Shown one piece after another: positions 15,031 to 25,105 of a stretch of DNA of 64,000 nucleotides. The DNA comes from Candidatus Rifleibacteriota bacterium (GTDB lineage: Bacteria; Muiribacteriota; Ozemobacteria; Ozemobacterales; Ozemobacteraceae). Every line of letters begins with the position of its first letter. Position 1 is the stretch's first letter. The notes beneath the pieces are model-generated. The model was not told the DNA's origin. It searched no databases and saw nothing but the letters and a program-made list of their open reading frames with translations. The stretch spans positions 380,001-444,000 of the forward strand of contig JADFZL010000003.1 of the NCBI GenBank assembly GCA_015232575.1, in the 5' to 3' direction. The position numbers were made by a program, and so were the translations under genes.

Positions 15031-16556
15031 CAGAACTATTTTCAAATTTTCATGGAAGAGATTTTCCTGATTATTCTGAAGATTCGTTTAATTCAATGCT
15101 TGTCGAATCCGGAAGAATAATTCAGACCGGATATGATCTTCAAAAAAAATCTGAGTTTTCAGGACTTCCCAGAAATGATCTGAAAGGGAAATTCCTTTTT
15201 CCGGCGTTCTGTGATGCTCATACCCATTTTCTGCAAACTGGCCTGACTGAACTCGGGACAGATCTTTCATCATGCCGTTCTATTTCAGACATGTCGGAAA
15301 TGCTTTCTGAAGCTGCAAAGAAAAACAGCAGCGACTGGATACTTGCCTGGAATCTTGATGAAACAACATTTAAAGAGAAGCGTTTTCCCACTCTCACTGA
15401 ATTGAACAAAGCTGTCTCCGATAAACATCTCTGGATTTCACGCGTCGATCTTCATTCTGCGCTTGTCAACAATAAAGCATTGAAATGGGCCCAGGAAAAA
15501 ATATCTGACCTTCAGACAGACATTTCGGCAGACACTTTAAGAATCTGGAAACAGTCATTTCTTCAACTTTCAGGAATGCTTATTTCAAGTCTTGGGAAAG
15601 ATTTTATTCTGCATGCACTTGAAAAATCCAGAAAAAAGTGTATTGAAAACGGAGTCACTTTTGTCCACGCGCTTGAAGGTGGCGCTGGTATTAATTTTGA
15701 CGTAGTTGAAATCGTCGCTGATTTTCTTGAATCAGACAGGTTTTCAGGTACAATCTACCATCAATCTACAAATCCTGAGCTTGTGCTGAAACGCCACTGG
15801 AATAAAATCGGAGGCTGTCTGATGGTTGACGGATCATTTGGGTCACGCTCTGCTGCATTGAATGAGCCATACACCGATGATCCATCAAATTCCGGAGAGA
15901 TCTACCTTTCTTCGGAAATCATAGAAAATCTGCTTGAAATGTGTTCTGAAAAAAATCTGCAATTATCGCTGCATTGCATCGGAGACCGTGCAATTAAACA
16001 TCTTCTTTCTATTCACAGCAAAGCACGAAATAAATTAGCTTCCCCTGCCCTTCCCCATAGAATTGAGCATTTTGAAATGCCTGACAGTCAATCATTGGAT
16101 ATAGCAGCCGAATGTGGATTGTACATTTGCGTACAACCTGCTTTTGAAACACTCTGGGGTGGAAAAGGCAAAATGTATGAAAAACGCCTCGGGCCTGAAA
16201 GAACTCGCTTGACAAATCCATTTAAAAGTATGCTTAAAGCAGGTTTAAAAATTGCGGCAGGATCTGATTCTCCTGTAACAACGTTTAACCCGTTTCAGGG
16301 AATATATGGTTTTTTAAACCACCCGACCCCAACTGAGAGAATATCATTGAATGATGCTCTCACAGCCTATATTTTGCATCCGCACCATTTTTACGGCAAT
16401 AAAACAGATCGTGGAATGCTTAAAGCTGGCTATAAAGCTGACTTTAATCTTTTTCAGGAAGATATCTTTTTAATCAGCACTAACGAATTGATGACAACAA
16501 AGCCTTATCAGACCTTTATTTCCGGGAAATACGCCACAATTGGAGATATGCTATGA
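15027..16556 (+). CDS. YtcJ-like amidohydrolase (amidohydrolase_3 family)
   Basis: 509 residues, the usual size for YtcJ-type metal-dependent hydrolases. Metal-binding and catalytic features are DAHTHFLQTG near residue 61 (HxH), the SLHCIGDRAI histidine of strand 6, HRIEHFEMP, and AAGSDSPV with the catalytic aspartate of the last strand. GSFGSRSAALNEPY is also typical of the family. Members hydrolyse amides or carbamates of uncertain nature, so the substrate stays open. The GTG start at 15027 overlaps the upstream stop, and its own stop overlaps the next ATG (16553), so it is the middle gene of a three-gene operon. Confidence 0.88.
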   Translation: MTELFSNFHGRDFPDYSEDSFNSMLVESGRIIQTGYDLQKKSEFSGLPRNDLKGKFLFPAFCDAHTHFLQTGLTELGTDLSSCRSISDMSEMLSEAAKKNSSDWILAWNLDETTFKEKRFPTLTELNKAVSDKHLWISRVDLHSALVNNKALKWAQEKISDLQTDISADTLRIWKQSFLQLSGMLISSLGKDFILHALEKSRKKCIENGVTFVHALEGGAGINFDVVEIVADFLESDRFSGTIYHQSTNPELVLKRHWNKIGGCLMVDGSFGSRSAALNEPYTDDPSNSGEIYLSSEIIENLLEMCSEKNLQLSLHCIGDRAIKHLLSIHSKARNKLASPALPHRIEHFEMPDSQSLDIAAECGLYICVQPAFETLWGGKGKMYEKRLGPERTRLTNPFKSMLKAGLKIAAGSDSPVTTFNPFQGIYGFLNHPTPTERISLNDALTAYILHPHHFYGNKTDRGMLKAGYKADFNLFQEDIFLISTNELMTTKPYQTFISGKYATIGDML

Positions 16557-17098
16557 AAATTACAAGTTCGACCCGAAATTTTGTTTGTGTTTTGTTTCTG
16601 AGTTTTGTTTTTTCGACCTTTTCTGTAAATCAGATACGCGCATCCATATCTTCAATTCCCCTTCAAACAGACAAATCCTCTACAGTAGAGGAATTGGTTG
16701 TAATTGTAGATTCTTTTCTCAATCCACTTGAAAAATCAGATGCAACTGGATCTTTGAAAATTCTTTTCGATATTCTTCCGGTTGGAAGTGAAACTCAGGA
16801 AAACATTAAACTGGATATTCAGGTTTTAACAGAAAAGCTAGGATTCCCTTTGTCGCATGAATTCGTTGGTTACAGAACTCTCGGCAATTGCCAGCGATAT
16901 ATTCTTATTTATTTTCTTTCATATCATGAAAAAATGCCAGTCGCATGGGAATTTACTTTTTATCGCCCTGTAGCAGGTGGAAAGTGGCAGATGAATCTTT
17001 TCCGATTTAATTCTGATGAGATTTTTGAATTTATCTCGATACCTAAAATTCACTTTGAAAGCATTATTAATTCTCTGTCTGGAACTCAACCAAAATAA
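16553..17098 (+). CDS. Exported protein of unknown function
   Basis: 181 residues with a signal peptide (MKITSSTRNFVCVLFLSFVF, then cleavage probably after residue about 30, near IRAS). The mature part contains GYRTLGNCQRYILIYFLSYH and a Trp-containing beta-rich segment (VAWEFTFYRPVAGGKWQM) that looks like an NTF2-like or DUF-type fold. I recognise no family. The start overlaps the amidohydrolase stop as ATGA, so it is the third gene of the operon. Confidence 0.65.
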   Translation: MKITSSTRNFVCVLFLSFVFSTFSVNQIRASISSIPLQTDKSSTVEELVVIVDSFLNPLEKSDATGSLKILFDILPVGSETQENIKLDIQVLTEKLGFPLSHEFVGYRTLGNCQRYILIYFLSYHEKMPVAWEFTFYRPVAGGKWQMNLFRFNSDEIFEFISIPKIHFESIINSLSGTQPK

Positions 17099-17113
17099 AT
17101 AGACAGCAATATC

Positions 17114-17176
17114 AAGATAAAAAATAAAAGTTAAAAGCTGTCCGCAGATTTCACAGATTATGCAGATTAAGATTTA
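17114..17176 (+). repeat. CTGTCCGCAGATT repeat, copy 1
   Basis: AAGATAAAA, a short gap, then CTGTCCGCAGATTTCACAG and TGCAGATTAAG. The copy at 51540-51587 has the same layout. It lies in the 317-base gap 17099-17415, which also holds one arm of the GTCATCTCGACC family; nothing coding was seen there. Confidence 0.7.
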
Positions 17177-17193
17177 AATTAACACCTATTTAT

Positions 17194-17221
17194 TGTCATC
17201 TCGACCGAAGGGAGAGATCTC
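17194..17221 (+). repeat. Single arm of the GTCATYTCGACC repeat family
   Basis: TGTCATCTCGACCGAAGG then GAGAGATCTC, the best-conserved form of the arm seen in this window. It is the reverse complement of the right arms at 10925-10952 and 18111-18138 apart from a few bases. Confidence 0.75.
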
Positions 17222-17415
17222 TGAAAGCTTAGATAAAGTAGAAAATACGAGAAAATTATCCCTACAACTACGCAGTTATCCCTGTTTCTTATTAATGAAT
17301 CGTAAAGACCTGATCCTTGTAGAAAGAGCAGAAGTGACCATTGACGATGAAGCCTTATTTTCGATAGTATGACTGTGTGTGGAGAATTAAAAAATAATAT
17401 TTTCAGGAGGGAACC

Positions 17416-17946
17416 ATGTTTAAACGTTTTCTGTGTGCTTTCTGTCTTTTTCTTTTTCTTTCCGGTCCAGCATTATTTGCTGCTGATACCCCTGAACAAT
17501 CATCGATATCAGCCGTTTCTGCCGATCAACTTCAGAATATTTTGAACGATAACCTGAAAGCTGGAGCATCATTTGGTGATCCAATTAATGTCAATGGTTT
17601 GACTATTATTCCGGTTGTTGCGCGAGGACTGGCTTTCGGAATTGGAAATAACCTGAAAACTGAAGAAGCAAAAAATTCTGTTGGAAAACCAGGCGAAAAA
17701 AACAAGTTTGTTGAGGGAGAAAAATCTTTTTGCGGTGGTATCGGATTTGTAAGACCAATCTCTCTTATTATCATTACCAAAGACGGTGAAATCCGTGTTC
17801 AGAGTCTGCAGATGAGTTTTCTCGTTGATCTCGCAGAAAAAGTTTTTCCATATATAAAAGACATTGTTGAGAAAAGAATGGAAATGTTTCAAATGCGGAT
17901 GCATAATCCACCCCCGCCACCACCTGCAAAGCCACCTCTGAAGTAA
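17416..17946 (+). CDS. Exported GerW/YtfJ-like protein
   Basis: 176 residues. A signal peptide (MFKRFLCAFCLFLFLSGPAL, cleavage near AD at about 22-23) precedes a GerW/YtfJ domain: ILNDNLKAGASFGDPINVNG, LTIIPVVARGLAFGIGN, and GGIGFVRPISLIIITKDGEI. In spore formers YtfJ is a germination-associated protein, but the family is also found in non-sporing bacteria, and an exported copy argues against a spore role here. The tail is proline-rich (six prolines near 167-172). An AGGAGG site lies 6 bases upstream of the ATG and a strong terminator follows, so it is a monocistronic, probably well-expressed gene. Confidence 0.82.
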   Translation: MFKRFLCAFCLFLFLSGPALFAADTPEQSSISAVSADQLQNILNDNLKAGASFGDPINVNGLTIIPVVARGLAFGIGNNLKTEEAKNSVGKPGEKNKFVEGEKSFCGGIGFVRPISLIIITKDGEIRVQSLQMSFLVDLAEKVFPYIKDIVEKRMEMFQMRMHNPPPPPPAKPPLK

Positions 17947-17958
17947 TCCATAAAAAAG

Positions 17959-18004
17959 ATACCGGGTCGAAATCGTAACTGACTTCGACCCGGTATTTTT
18001 TTTT
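17959..18004 (+). terminator. Rho-independent terminator after the GerW-like gene
   Basis: ATACCGGGTCGAA (17959-17971) pairs perfectly with TTCGACCCGGTAT (17984-17996), followed by eight T. Confidence 0.95.
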
Positions 18005-18064
18005 AATTAAGTGATTCTCGGAGACTGTAGCAATGTAGCTTTTCTCTCTGTTTTTCGACAAACG

Positions 18065-18138
18065 TCAAATTTGCGTGTTTAATTTGGGGCATTGCGGATC
18101 TGATATAAGCGAGATTTCTCCCTTTGGTCGAAATGACA
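18065..18138 (+). repeat. Composite intergenic repeat, copy lacking the left arm
   Basis: TCAAATTTGCGTGTTTAAT starts at 18065 and matches the block at 10857. GAGATTTCTCCCTTTGG (from 18111) and TCGAAATGACA match the right arm of the same element. The left arm is missing, so this is a partial copy. Confidence 0.75.
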
Positions 18139-18198
18139 TAAATTTTATTCTGGGATGGTGTCTGAAGTTTACAGCATGAGTGTCTGGGTGGAAAGATA

Positions 18199-19785
18199 TT
18201 ACTGCAGCTTCATAACGGAACAGCTCAGGCTGGCTGTGTCTGGTGATTCGTAAGCAATCACAACTTCTGAGCTGGGCCAATTTGACGGAATTTCAAGAAT
18301 AAGGAATGCCATGGCATTTTCAGAAATCGAGGCTTCAAATTTTTCATTTGGAGAAATTCTGGTAGTTGTTGAAGCAAGATTAAAGCCCATGTCAACATGG
18401 TATTTATTTATTGAGGTAACTTTTTCGATGTTGCTGATAAGCTTTTTATGCGATTCGCAGAAAAGCGCCACTGACCAGTCCTGGAACATCCGGTAAAAAC
18501 CTCCGTAAGCGGAAAAAACCTGGTTAACATTGTTCAATCCGACTGAATCTGTCTGAACGAGCTTTCTGATTGATGCGCCACCGCCCCGCTCATAAAGATA
18601 ATGAGCAAAAAGTCCTGCGGCACCATAATATCTGAGATCCCAGGAAAAACCTGTCAAAGCAGTATTTTTAACTGTTTTAATATAATCATTAAATCTATCT
18701 TCCCCTGCCCGATCACCTGTAAGTATTCTGTAACGGGCTTCAACTCCAACAGATAGTGCCTCATCAAGCCACACTTCTTCAGACTGAAATCCTTTTGAAT
18801 GACGATAAGAAAAATTGACCAGATGCTGAAATTCATGGGAAATAGTTTCAAGGGCAACTTTCCGCCATTCAATGCCATTAAACTGAGAATATGGCGTAAA
18901 AATAACAAACATATCTCTGTTGTTGCTCTGCGCCCCTCCTTCAAGATGAAGGGTGTCAAAAAGTCCAGCAAAACCAAGTCTTGAATACATCGGAGAAAAG
19001 AAAATGGTTAACTTTCCATCGTTGTCAACATCCAGTGGTTGGGCGTAATCTGAAGTAAGAAGAGGGTAAATTGTTGAATCAAACTTACTCTGCAAATCAT
19101 TCAGATCTTCATCGGTAATTTTATACTGACCGCTGACAGCACTTAAATCATTATATGAATCCGGATCAACAAATATTTTACAATATTCACCAATCCGCCG
19201 AAGAATGCCTTTTCGTTTTGTATACTGATCTCCTCCACCGGACACGCTTTTGCTGTATGCCCAGAATTCAACTTCATCGCCAACTTTTTCAAGAGAGGCT
19301 AATGTCGAAAGTCTTCTGGAAGTATTTAATCTTGCATCCGGATTATTCAAAAGAGATTGTCTTTTCAAAAACATTTCCTGATCTGCAGAAGATTGTGAAG
19401 GAAAAAAATTATCAGTCAGAACTGAATCATTTTCTGAAACACTCATAATAGAAGCAAGCGTTTTACCTCCGCCACCATTGCCCAGCACTCGATATTTGCC
19501 TTTCAAAGTAGTTAATGTAGAAAAAACAATACCATATTTTGAGTTTGGTACAACAGATTGGAGTTTTACAACATTGGGTTTCCCGCTTGTCATTCCAAGA
19601 TCAGAAGCAGCACCAGAATCGACAAGTGAGGCAGTACGAATAATAGTATTCGGATTAGCAAGAATATCGTCTATTACTGATCCTCCCGAGTCATCAATGC
19701 TTCCACCGCCACCGCCTCCGCCGCCACAACCGACCAGCGAAAACATGAGCATCATTAATAAAAAAAATTGCGTTCTAATCTTCAT
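18199..19785 (-). CDS. Lipoprotein zinc metalloprotease (HExxH)
   Basis: 528 residues from the ATG at 19785, chosen because AAGAAGG lies just upstream and the product starts as a clean lipoprotein: MKIRTQFFLLMMLMFSLVGC, a lipobox with Cys20. A run of eight glycines and a low-complexity linker follow. The catalytic centre is SHEFQHLVNFSYR (zinc motif HEFQH), with a downstream WLDEALSVGVEAR that supplies the third ligand, as in hyicolysin/M30-type peptidases. It is likely anchored to the outer membrane and acts outside. It is next to an exported protein and a large NHL/collagen lipoprotein on the same strand. Confidence 0.82.
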   Translation of the reverse strand: MKIRTQFFLLMMLMFSLVGCGGGGGGGGSIDDSGGSVIDDILANPNTIIRTASLVDSGAASDLGMTSGKPNVVKLQSVVPNSKYGIVFSTLTTLKGKYRVLGNGGGGKTLASIMSVSENDSVLTDNFFPSQSSADQEMFLKRQSLLNNPDARLNTSRRLSTLASLEKVGDEVEFWAYSKSVSGGGDQYTKRKGILRRIGEYCKIFVDPDSYNDLSAVSGQYKITDEDLNDLQSKFDSTIYPLLTSDYAQPLDVDNDGKLTIFFSPMYSRLGFAGLFDTLHLEGGAQSNNRDMFVIFTPYSQFNGIEWRKVALETISHEFQHLVNFSYRHSKGFQSEEVWLDEALSVGVEARYRILTGDRAGEDRFNDYIKTVKNTALTGFSWDLRYYGAAGLFAHYLYERGGGASIRKLVQTDSVGLNNVNQVFSAYGGFYRMFQDWSVALFCESHKKLISNIEKVTSINKYHVDMGFNLASTTTRISPNEKFEASISENAMAFLILEIPSNWPSSEVVIAYESPDTASLSCSVMKLQ

Positions 19786-19873
19786 AAAAACCCTTCTTAA
19801 AATATTCAATTCAAACTAATGAGAAATAGATAAACAGAAACCTGATATAAAACCTAATCCGAGGTTTGTTTTA

Positions 19874-20653
19874 TTAAAGGTTTATACCTAAAGACATTAT
19901 CTTAAAAGATTTTTTTTCTTTTGCAAAGTTTACAATAATTCGGACATCTGATTTTTCAAATTTTGCAGAATATGCAATCATTGGATAATCACCAGCAGGA
20001 ACACTTCCATCTTTATTCAGTTTTTTAGAGATGTATTTACCATATAAATTAAGATGGGAATTAAGAAAATGCGTAAAATTGTATTCTGTACAATTTATTT
20101 TTACTGTATCCGAAAAATCAGAAAAATATACTTCATAGTTAGCAGAGTTATAGCCCGAAAGAGCCTTTTCAACAATAGCATCAAATATTGAATACCTCTC
20201 TTCAATATTTTCGAATGGTGGTACATCAACAATCTCTGTTGAATCTACTTCAGCTGTTCCCGTTGATGGTTTTGAAATATTCTCAGGAATCGAACCTATT
20301 TCAGAATATGAAATTTCCGCAGTTTCGGATGCAGTATAAGGTTCGCCAGATACCACTGTTTCTGAAGAAATTCCTACTGCAGACAACGCCTGTAGTGATT
20401 CATTATTCTCGCTGGCAGGTTTCGATTCCTTGATTGACAATGCCTCTGAAGATACCACTGGATTTAAGTTCAAGTTACCGGATTCCCGGTAACTTAAACT
20501 TGCCCCTTGCGAAATAAGGTTATAAATGTTTGTCGAATCAGGAGACGTGGCAACATTTATGAAAACAGGGGCAGTCGAAACTTGCCCGAAAGAACTACCC
20601 GAAATAGACAACAATAGAACTAATAACAAAATTCTTGAAAAATAGTAATACAC
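19874..20653 (-). CDS. Exported protein with C-terminal NTF2-like/DUF3887-type region, function unknown
   Basis: 259 residues from a GTG at 20653 with AAGGA 8 bases upstream. The signal peptide MYYYFSRILLLVLLLSISGS ends near SFGQ. Residues about 40-150 are a Ser/Glu-rich low-complexity linker. Residues 155-259 form a compact domain (AIVEKALSGYNSANYEVYFS to VRIIVNFAKEKKSFKIMSL) with the feel of DUF3887/NTF2-like folds. It lies between the metalloprotease and the ACT-like gene; no function is proposed. Confidence 0.65.
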   Translation of the reverse strand: MYYYFSRILLLVLLLSISGSSFGQVSTAPVFINVATSPDSTNIYNLISQGASLSYRESGNLNLNPVVSSEALSIKESKPASENNESLQALSAVGISSETVVSGEPYTASETAEISYSEIGSIPENISKPSTGTAEVDSTEIVDVPPFENIEERYSIFDAIVEKALSGYNSANYEVYFSDFSDTVKINCTEYNFTHFLNSHLNLYGKYISKKLNKDGSVPAGDYPMIAYSAKFEKSDVRIIVNFAKEKKSFKIMSLGINL

Positions 20654-20678
20654 TTTTTAATCCTTTTTAAAATGACAA

Positions 20679-20942
20679 TTATTCACTCGCTACGCTCAGT
20701 TTAACAAGTTTTGCATTTATTCCATTTATAAGAGAAAGTTTTCTCATAAGTTCATCGTGCTTTTCTTCATCACCAACTAATTCCAAAATAAGCAGACCGT
20801 TGTCAGAGCACTTTTCAAGAACACCGTCATGGATACCAAGGCGTGTTTTGATCAGACAACCCCAGCCAGTAAGAATTTTCTGAACGCTTACAGCTGATTC
20901 CTTTCTGTTTCCAATGAGAATTATCATGACAGTCTTTGACAT
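20679..20942 (-). CDS. Small ACT-like protein (TM1266/iron hydrogenase regulator type)
   Basis: 87 residues. The layout MIILIGNRKESAVSVQKILT, then KTRLGIHDGV, then LLILELVGDEEKHDELMRKL resembles the TM1266 family of ACT-like small regulators often found beside FeFe-hydrogenase maturation genes. No such genes are present in the window, so the assignment is by pattern only. GGAGG lies 6 bases before the ATG. It is followed by the exported protein gene at 19874-20653. Confidence 0.6.
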   Translation of the reverse strand: MSKTVMIILIGNRKESAVSVQKILTGWGCLIKTRLGIHDGVLEKCSDNGLLILELVGDEEKHDELMRKLSLINGINAKLVKLSVASE

Positions 20943-21036
20943 ATAATACCTCCAAAAGATTTATCTTAATCTATAATATCATCTATCAATAAATAAATCC
21001 ACTTTAAGAATATTAAGAAAAAAGTACAGCAAATCA

Positions 21037-21067
21037 GCCCAACCCAAAGTTAACACGCCAATTTGTC
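21037..21067 (-). repeat. Left block of the composite intergenic repeat
   Basis: On the minus strand GACAAATTGGCGTGTTAAC then TTTGGGTTGGGC, close to the block at 10857-10887. It is in the 359-base gap 20943-21301. The rest of the gap is AT-rich and I see no gene or hairpin in it. Confidence 0.65.
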
Positions 21068-21301
21068 TCCGTTATTGCGGTTTTGCAGATGCATACTATT
21101 CCGGGCGCAATGAATTGCACCCCTACACATGACACCATCTGTGATTTGATTTAATAAGATTTGAAAACATATACCATTTAGATTGAGTTGAAAAAAAACA
21201 CCCTTCGGAAACTGTGATTGATTTCAATAGAAGCGAATCTACCACAGTATCTGAAGGGAATCAGATTTGAAAAGTCTTTGGCAATGGGTATTTTCTGGTA
21301 A

Positions 21302-24300
21302 TCAGGGGACAATATATTTTTCGACGGTAAAGTTTCCCTTGTCTGCAATGTAAAGATTTCCTGAATAGTCAGAAGCAATTCCGGAAGGATTTCTGAATTT
21401 GCCATTTTCGCTTCCAAATACACCCCACCGAACGATGAACGTTCCATCAGTCGAAAATTTCTGAATACGGCTATTTCCCAATTCGGTAACGTAAATATAA
21501 TTTGAACGGTCAATCGCAATTCCTGTTGGGTTGTTAAACTGGCCATTTCCTGAACCAGCGGTACCCCAGCGTGATACAAATACTCCCTCGCTGGAAAACT
21601 TCTGAATGGAGCTGTTTTTCTGATCTACAACGTAAACATTTCCATAAGTATCCAGTGCAAGATGTTTTGGTGTGTCAAACTGACCATTACCCTGTCCGAA
21701 ACTTCCCCATTTAAAGAGAAATTCTCCGCTGGAAGAAAATTTCTGAATGCGGTTGTTTCCTGAATCAGCAACGTACATATTGCTCTGTTTGTCAAATGCA
21801 ATTGATGAAGGATTCAGGAATTGCCCATCATTGCTGCCCTGAGTTCCCCATTTTTTTATAAAACTGCCTTCAGGAGTAAACTTCTGAACCCGATGATTTC
21901 CAGTGTCGGCAACATAGACATCACCTGCACCATCAAGAGCGATATAAGAAGGTGTCTGAAACTGTCCGTCACTATTTCCTGTTGTACCCCATGCAGCCAA
22001 GAGAATTCCTGCAGATGAAAATTTCTGAACACGATTTTTTTCGGAATCAACGACAAAAATATTCTTCGAGGAATCAAGGCAAACACTTTCTGGTGTCAGC
22101 AAACGTCCATTTCCCCCGCCCCTATTGCCCCAGGATTGCTGGTAGACACCATCTGAGGAAAATTTCTGTATACGACTATTTGTTGCATCAACCACCAGAA
22201 CGTTTCCAGCGGAATCTCCTGAAATGAGATATGGTGAATTAAACTGTCCATCGCTATTTCCAGATGTACCCCATTTTGAAATGAAACTTCCGTCTGTATT
22301 CATTTTCTGAACACGATAGTTTTCCAGATCAGAAACATAGACCTTATCTGAGCGATCTATCATGATTGCAGAAGGTTTCTTGAATTGAAGATCTCCGGTT
22401 CCATAGCTTCCCCATTTAGCAAGGAAATCTCCTGATGCTGAAAACTTTTGAACCCTGTGGTTATTTTTTTCTATAACATAGACGCAATCGGAAGAATCTA
22501 TGGCTACTCCCATGGGGTAATTCATCTGCCCATCTGCAGAACCTGTTGTTCCCCACTTGGCAATGAAGGTTCCATCTGAAGAGAACTTCTGAATTCGATT
22601 ATTTCCTGAATCAGCTACGTAGATATCTCCTGATTCGCTTATTACCAATGAGTACGGGTTCTGAAACTGTCCATCATCAGTACCTTGACTGCCCCATTTT
22701 GACAAGAATGCTCCGTTGGATGAAAATTTTTGAATTCTGTGATTTCCACTGTCTGCAACAAGGATGTTCCCCTGAGAATCTATTGCAATTCCTCCGGGAT
22801 ACTGAAACTGACCGTCTGCAGTGCCTTTAGTTCCCCACTTTAAAAGAATTGCTCCACCGGGAGAAAATTTATAAATGAAGCTGCTACCCTGATTTGACAC
22901 ATAAATATTGTCTGAAAGATCAACCGCTATACCTCTCGGATCTTCAAATCTGATTCTGTCACCTTGCCACCAGCCGGTTTTATCGCCTCCAAGGTGGGAG
23001 AAAAATTGATGTGAAGATGAAGAGCCAAATACCCATGACTCCGATGTTCCTTCAGAAAATACGTTTCCAGAGACATCGTAAATGCCGCCAGAGTTTAGTT
23101 TTATCATGTAGATACCGGGATTACCAGTAACAGAAGACAAATCTACGGAATACTGTGAGTCAGAGATTTTTGTCACATTCAAATGATTAATATTTACCTG
23201 TATTTCGTCACGTGTAAGAGTAAGATCTGAGACGTCGAAGTTGATTATCGGTTCAGAGAAAATGAAATTTACTGCTCCAACAGGCGATACACGTGGATTC
23301 GGAATAACTTTTTCGATAACACAGGTTGGACAGACAATGTCAAAAAAGGTATTCCAGGAAGTGCCTGTCCAGATAAGTGCACGTTTCTGAGTTGTATCAA
23401 AATATGCCCAGTTCAACTCTGGATTTGCCGGAGAATCGCTTCGGGTTCCAAGCCATGTGATTCCGGCACCGGCATTTCCCTGTGGTCCTGCAGAGCCGTC
23501 CTGAACAAGAATATCCCAACTGTTTCCGGACCAGATATATGTTTTACCAAGAACCTGATTATAATATGCCCAATTAAACTGTGGATCAGAAGGATGTTCG
23601 GAAAGATTTCCCTTCCAGACAATTGAAATACCAGCAATTCCTGAAGTACCAGCCGGCCCGGTATTTCCGTCAAGCCCCGACTGGCCTGTTTCTCCGGTTG
23701 CGCCTGTAGCGCCAGTAGCACCGGTAGCACCTGTTGCACCGGTAGCGCCGGTTGAACCAGTGGGACCGACCGGACCAGTAGGACCCATAGGGCCCTGTGG
23801 ACCTACTGGTCCTTCGGCTCCGATCAAGCCATCCTGTGAAAGAATCTGCCAGACCTTTCCGTCCCAGATGAAAGCTCTGCCTTCAGTGGAATTGTAATAT
23901 GCAGCATTAATAACCGGATTAGACGGATGATTTTCAAGTGTACCACACCATGAAATTCCAACTCCATTCTCGCCACGCAGACCTGTTGTACCCGTTGCGC
24001 CTGCAATACCGATTGTACCTGTTGCTCCTGTTGCTCCTGTTGCTCCCGTTGCTCCCGTTGCTCCGTCTGTGCCATCAATTGCCATTACATTCCATTTTCC
24101 ATTATAGTAAATGAAAGCTTTGCCTTCGGCAATGTTGTAATATCCCCAGTTGTTCAGAGGATTGGAAGGAGGTTTTGTCAAAGAACCCTTCCATACGATT
24201 CCGGAAAAAGCAACATCTTCAACTGAAAGCGCAACATTTGGAACGGTGGTAGTTTTTTTTGAAACGGATTTAATTTTTCCGAGCTGATAAGCTTTCAAAC

Positions 24301-24928
24301 CTGGAGCAAGAAACGAAATGGTATACGTTCCTGCAGGAACTCCCTTGATTGAATAATTTCCGGATTTGTCTGCAAATGCAACGAATGAAGTTCCTGTAAG
24401 AAAAATCATGACATTTGTGTTTGTGGTATAGTTTGCTGGTACGGTTACTGTGCCTTTAATTTCACCTGTTTCCTGAAGTTTAATATATAAATTCTGAAGT
24501 TCCTCTATTGAAGCAAGATTAAGCTTAATTTCCTCTTTTATCGCAGATGCTTTTTCTCCGCTTTTTGCAATAAGGTTATACACTCCGGAAAGCACGTTTT
24601 TAAATTCGAAACAACCGTTTGAATCTGTTACAGCAGTATACTGCAATCCACCGGTATTTGAAAGAATCGATGAATGAACAGAGGAAACAATCGGAACACC
24701 GGCATTGACCGGTATTACATCAGCATCTGGCGGAACAAGCGAAACATTTATTCCTGCAAGGCTTTCATCGTCGTTGAGAGCTTCAACCTGTCCTCTGACT
24801 ATTCCTAACATTTCAGGATTTTCAGACATCTGGTTCCCCCCACCGGAACCCTTGAAGCAACCAGAAGAAAAAGCAAGAATAAAAAGAAAAGGAAGCAACA
24901 GTACCGCCAGGCGGAATTTTCTCTGCAT
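21302..24928 (-). CDS. Large lipoprotein with collagen-like segments and 12 NHL repeats
   Basis: 1208 residues. The signal peptide ends in the lipobox FSSGC (Cys24). Domains in order: two carboxypeptidase-regulatory-like beta domains (about 45-235); four copies of a roughly 40-residue Trp-rich module (W.G....P..P..N.AYYN...G.AFIW.G..W) separated by Gly-Xaa-Yaa collagen-like stretches with GAT triplet runs (about 240-540); a Big-like beta domain; then twelve tandem 47-residue NHL repeats (about 640-1208) such as [12 protein letters not shown] followed by [14 protein letters not shown]. Twelve repeats are enough for two six-bladed propellers. It is probably an outer-membrane-anchored surface protein for adhesion or ligand binding. 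It stands in its own transcription unit, with the ATG at 24928. Confidence 0.9.
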   Translation of the reverse strand: MQRKFRLAVLLLPFLFILAFSSGCFKGSGGGNQMSENPEMLGIVRGQVEALNDDESLAGINVSLVPPDADVIPVNAGVPIVSSVHSSILSNTGGLQYTAVTDSNGCFEFKNVLSGVYNLIAKSGEKASAIKEEIKLNLASIEELQNLYIKLQETGEIKGTVTVPANYTTNTNVMIFLTGTSFVAFADKSGNYSIKGVPAGTYTISFLAPGLKAYQLGKIKSVSKKTTTVPNVALSVEDVAFSGIVWKGSLTKPPSNPLNNWGYYNIAEGKAFIYYNGKWNVMAIDGTDGATGATGATGATGATGTIGIAGATGTTGLRGENGVGISWCGTLENHPSNPVINAAYYNSTEGRAFIWDGKVWQILSQDGLIGAEGPVGPQGPMGPTGPVGPTGSTGATGATGATGATGATGATGETGQSGLDGNTGPAGTSGIAGISIVWKGNLSEHPSDPQFNWAYYNQVLGKTYIWSGNSWDILVQDGSAGPQGNAGAGITWLGTRSDSPANPELNWAYFDTTQKRALIWTGTSWNTFFDIVCPTCVIEKVIPNPRVSPVGAVNFIFSEPIINFDVSDLTLTRDEIQVNINHLNVTKISDSQYSVDLSSVTGNPGIYMIKLNSGGIYDVSGNVFSEGTSESWVFGSSSSHQFFSHLGGDKTGWWQGDRIRFEDPRGIAVDLSDNIYVSNQGSSFIYKFSPGGAILLKWGTKGTADGQFQYPGGIAIDSQGNILVADSGNHRIQKFSSNGAFLSKWGSQGTDDGQFQNPYSLVISESGDIYVADSGNNRIQKFSSDGTFIAKWGTTGSADGQMNYPMGVAIDSSDCVYVIEKNNHRVQKFSASGDFLAKWGSYGTGDLQFKKPSAIMIDRSDKVYVSDLENYRVQKMNTDGSFISKWGTSGNSDGQFNSPYLISGDSAGNVLVVDATNSRIQKFSSDGVYQQSWGNRGGGNGRLLTPESVCLDSSKNIFVVDSEKNRVQKFSSAGILLAAWGTTGNSDGQFQTPSYIALDGAGDVYVADTGNHRVQKFTPEGSFIKKWGTQGSNDGQFLNPSSIAFDKQSNMYVADSGNNRIQKFSSSGEFLFKWGSFGQGNGQFDTPKHLALDTYGNVYVVDQKNSSIQKFSSEGVFVSRWGTAGSGNGQFNNPTGIAIDRSNYIYVTELGNSRIQKFSTDGTFIVRWGVFGSENGKFRNPSGIASDYSGNLYIADKGNFTVEKYIVP

Positions 24929-25105
24929 GTTATTATCCCCAATTATTTTTTTTTGACTGACTCGCTTTTCTCTAAAAAAGTTGAGTCACCATAACTGTGT
25001 ATCAATTTTGTACAGAAAAAGCAAGCAATATATTATTGTACTTTTGTTTTTCGAGGAAAATAATATAGGAAATTTCGATAAGATGTCTTAGGAATCAATG
25101 AAAAA

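Noticed and set aside
22648-24078. Antisense and out-of-frame reading frames in the NHL/collagen gene
   Set aside because: They arise from repetitive, strand-biased codon use and lack ribosome sites and family features.
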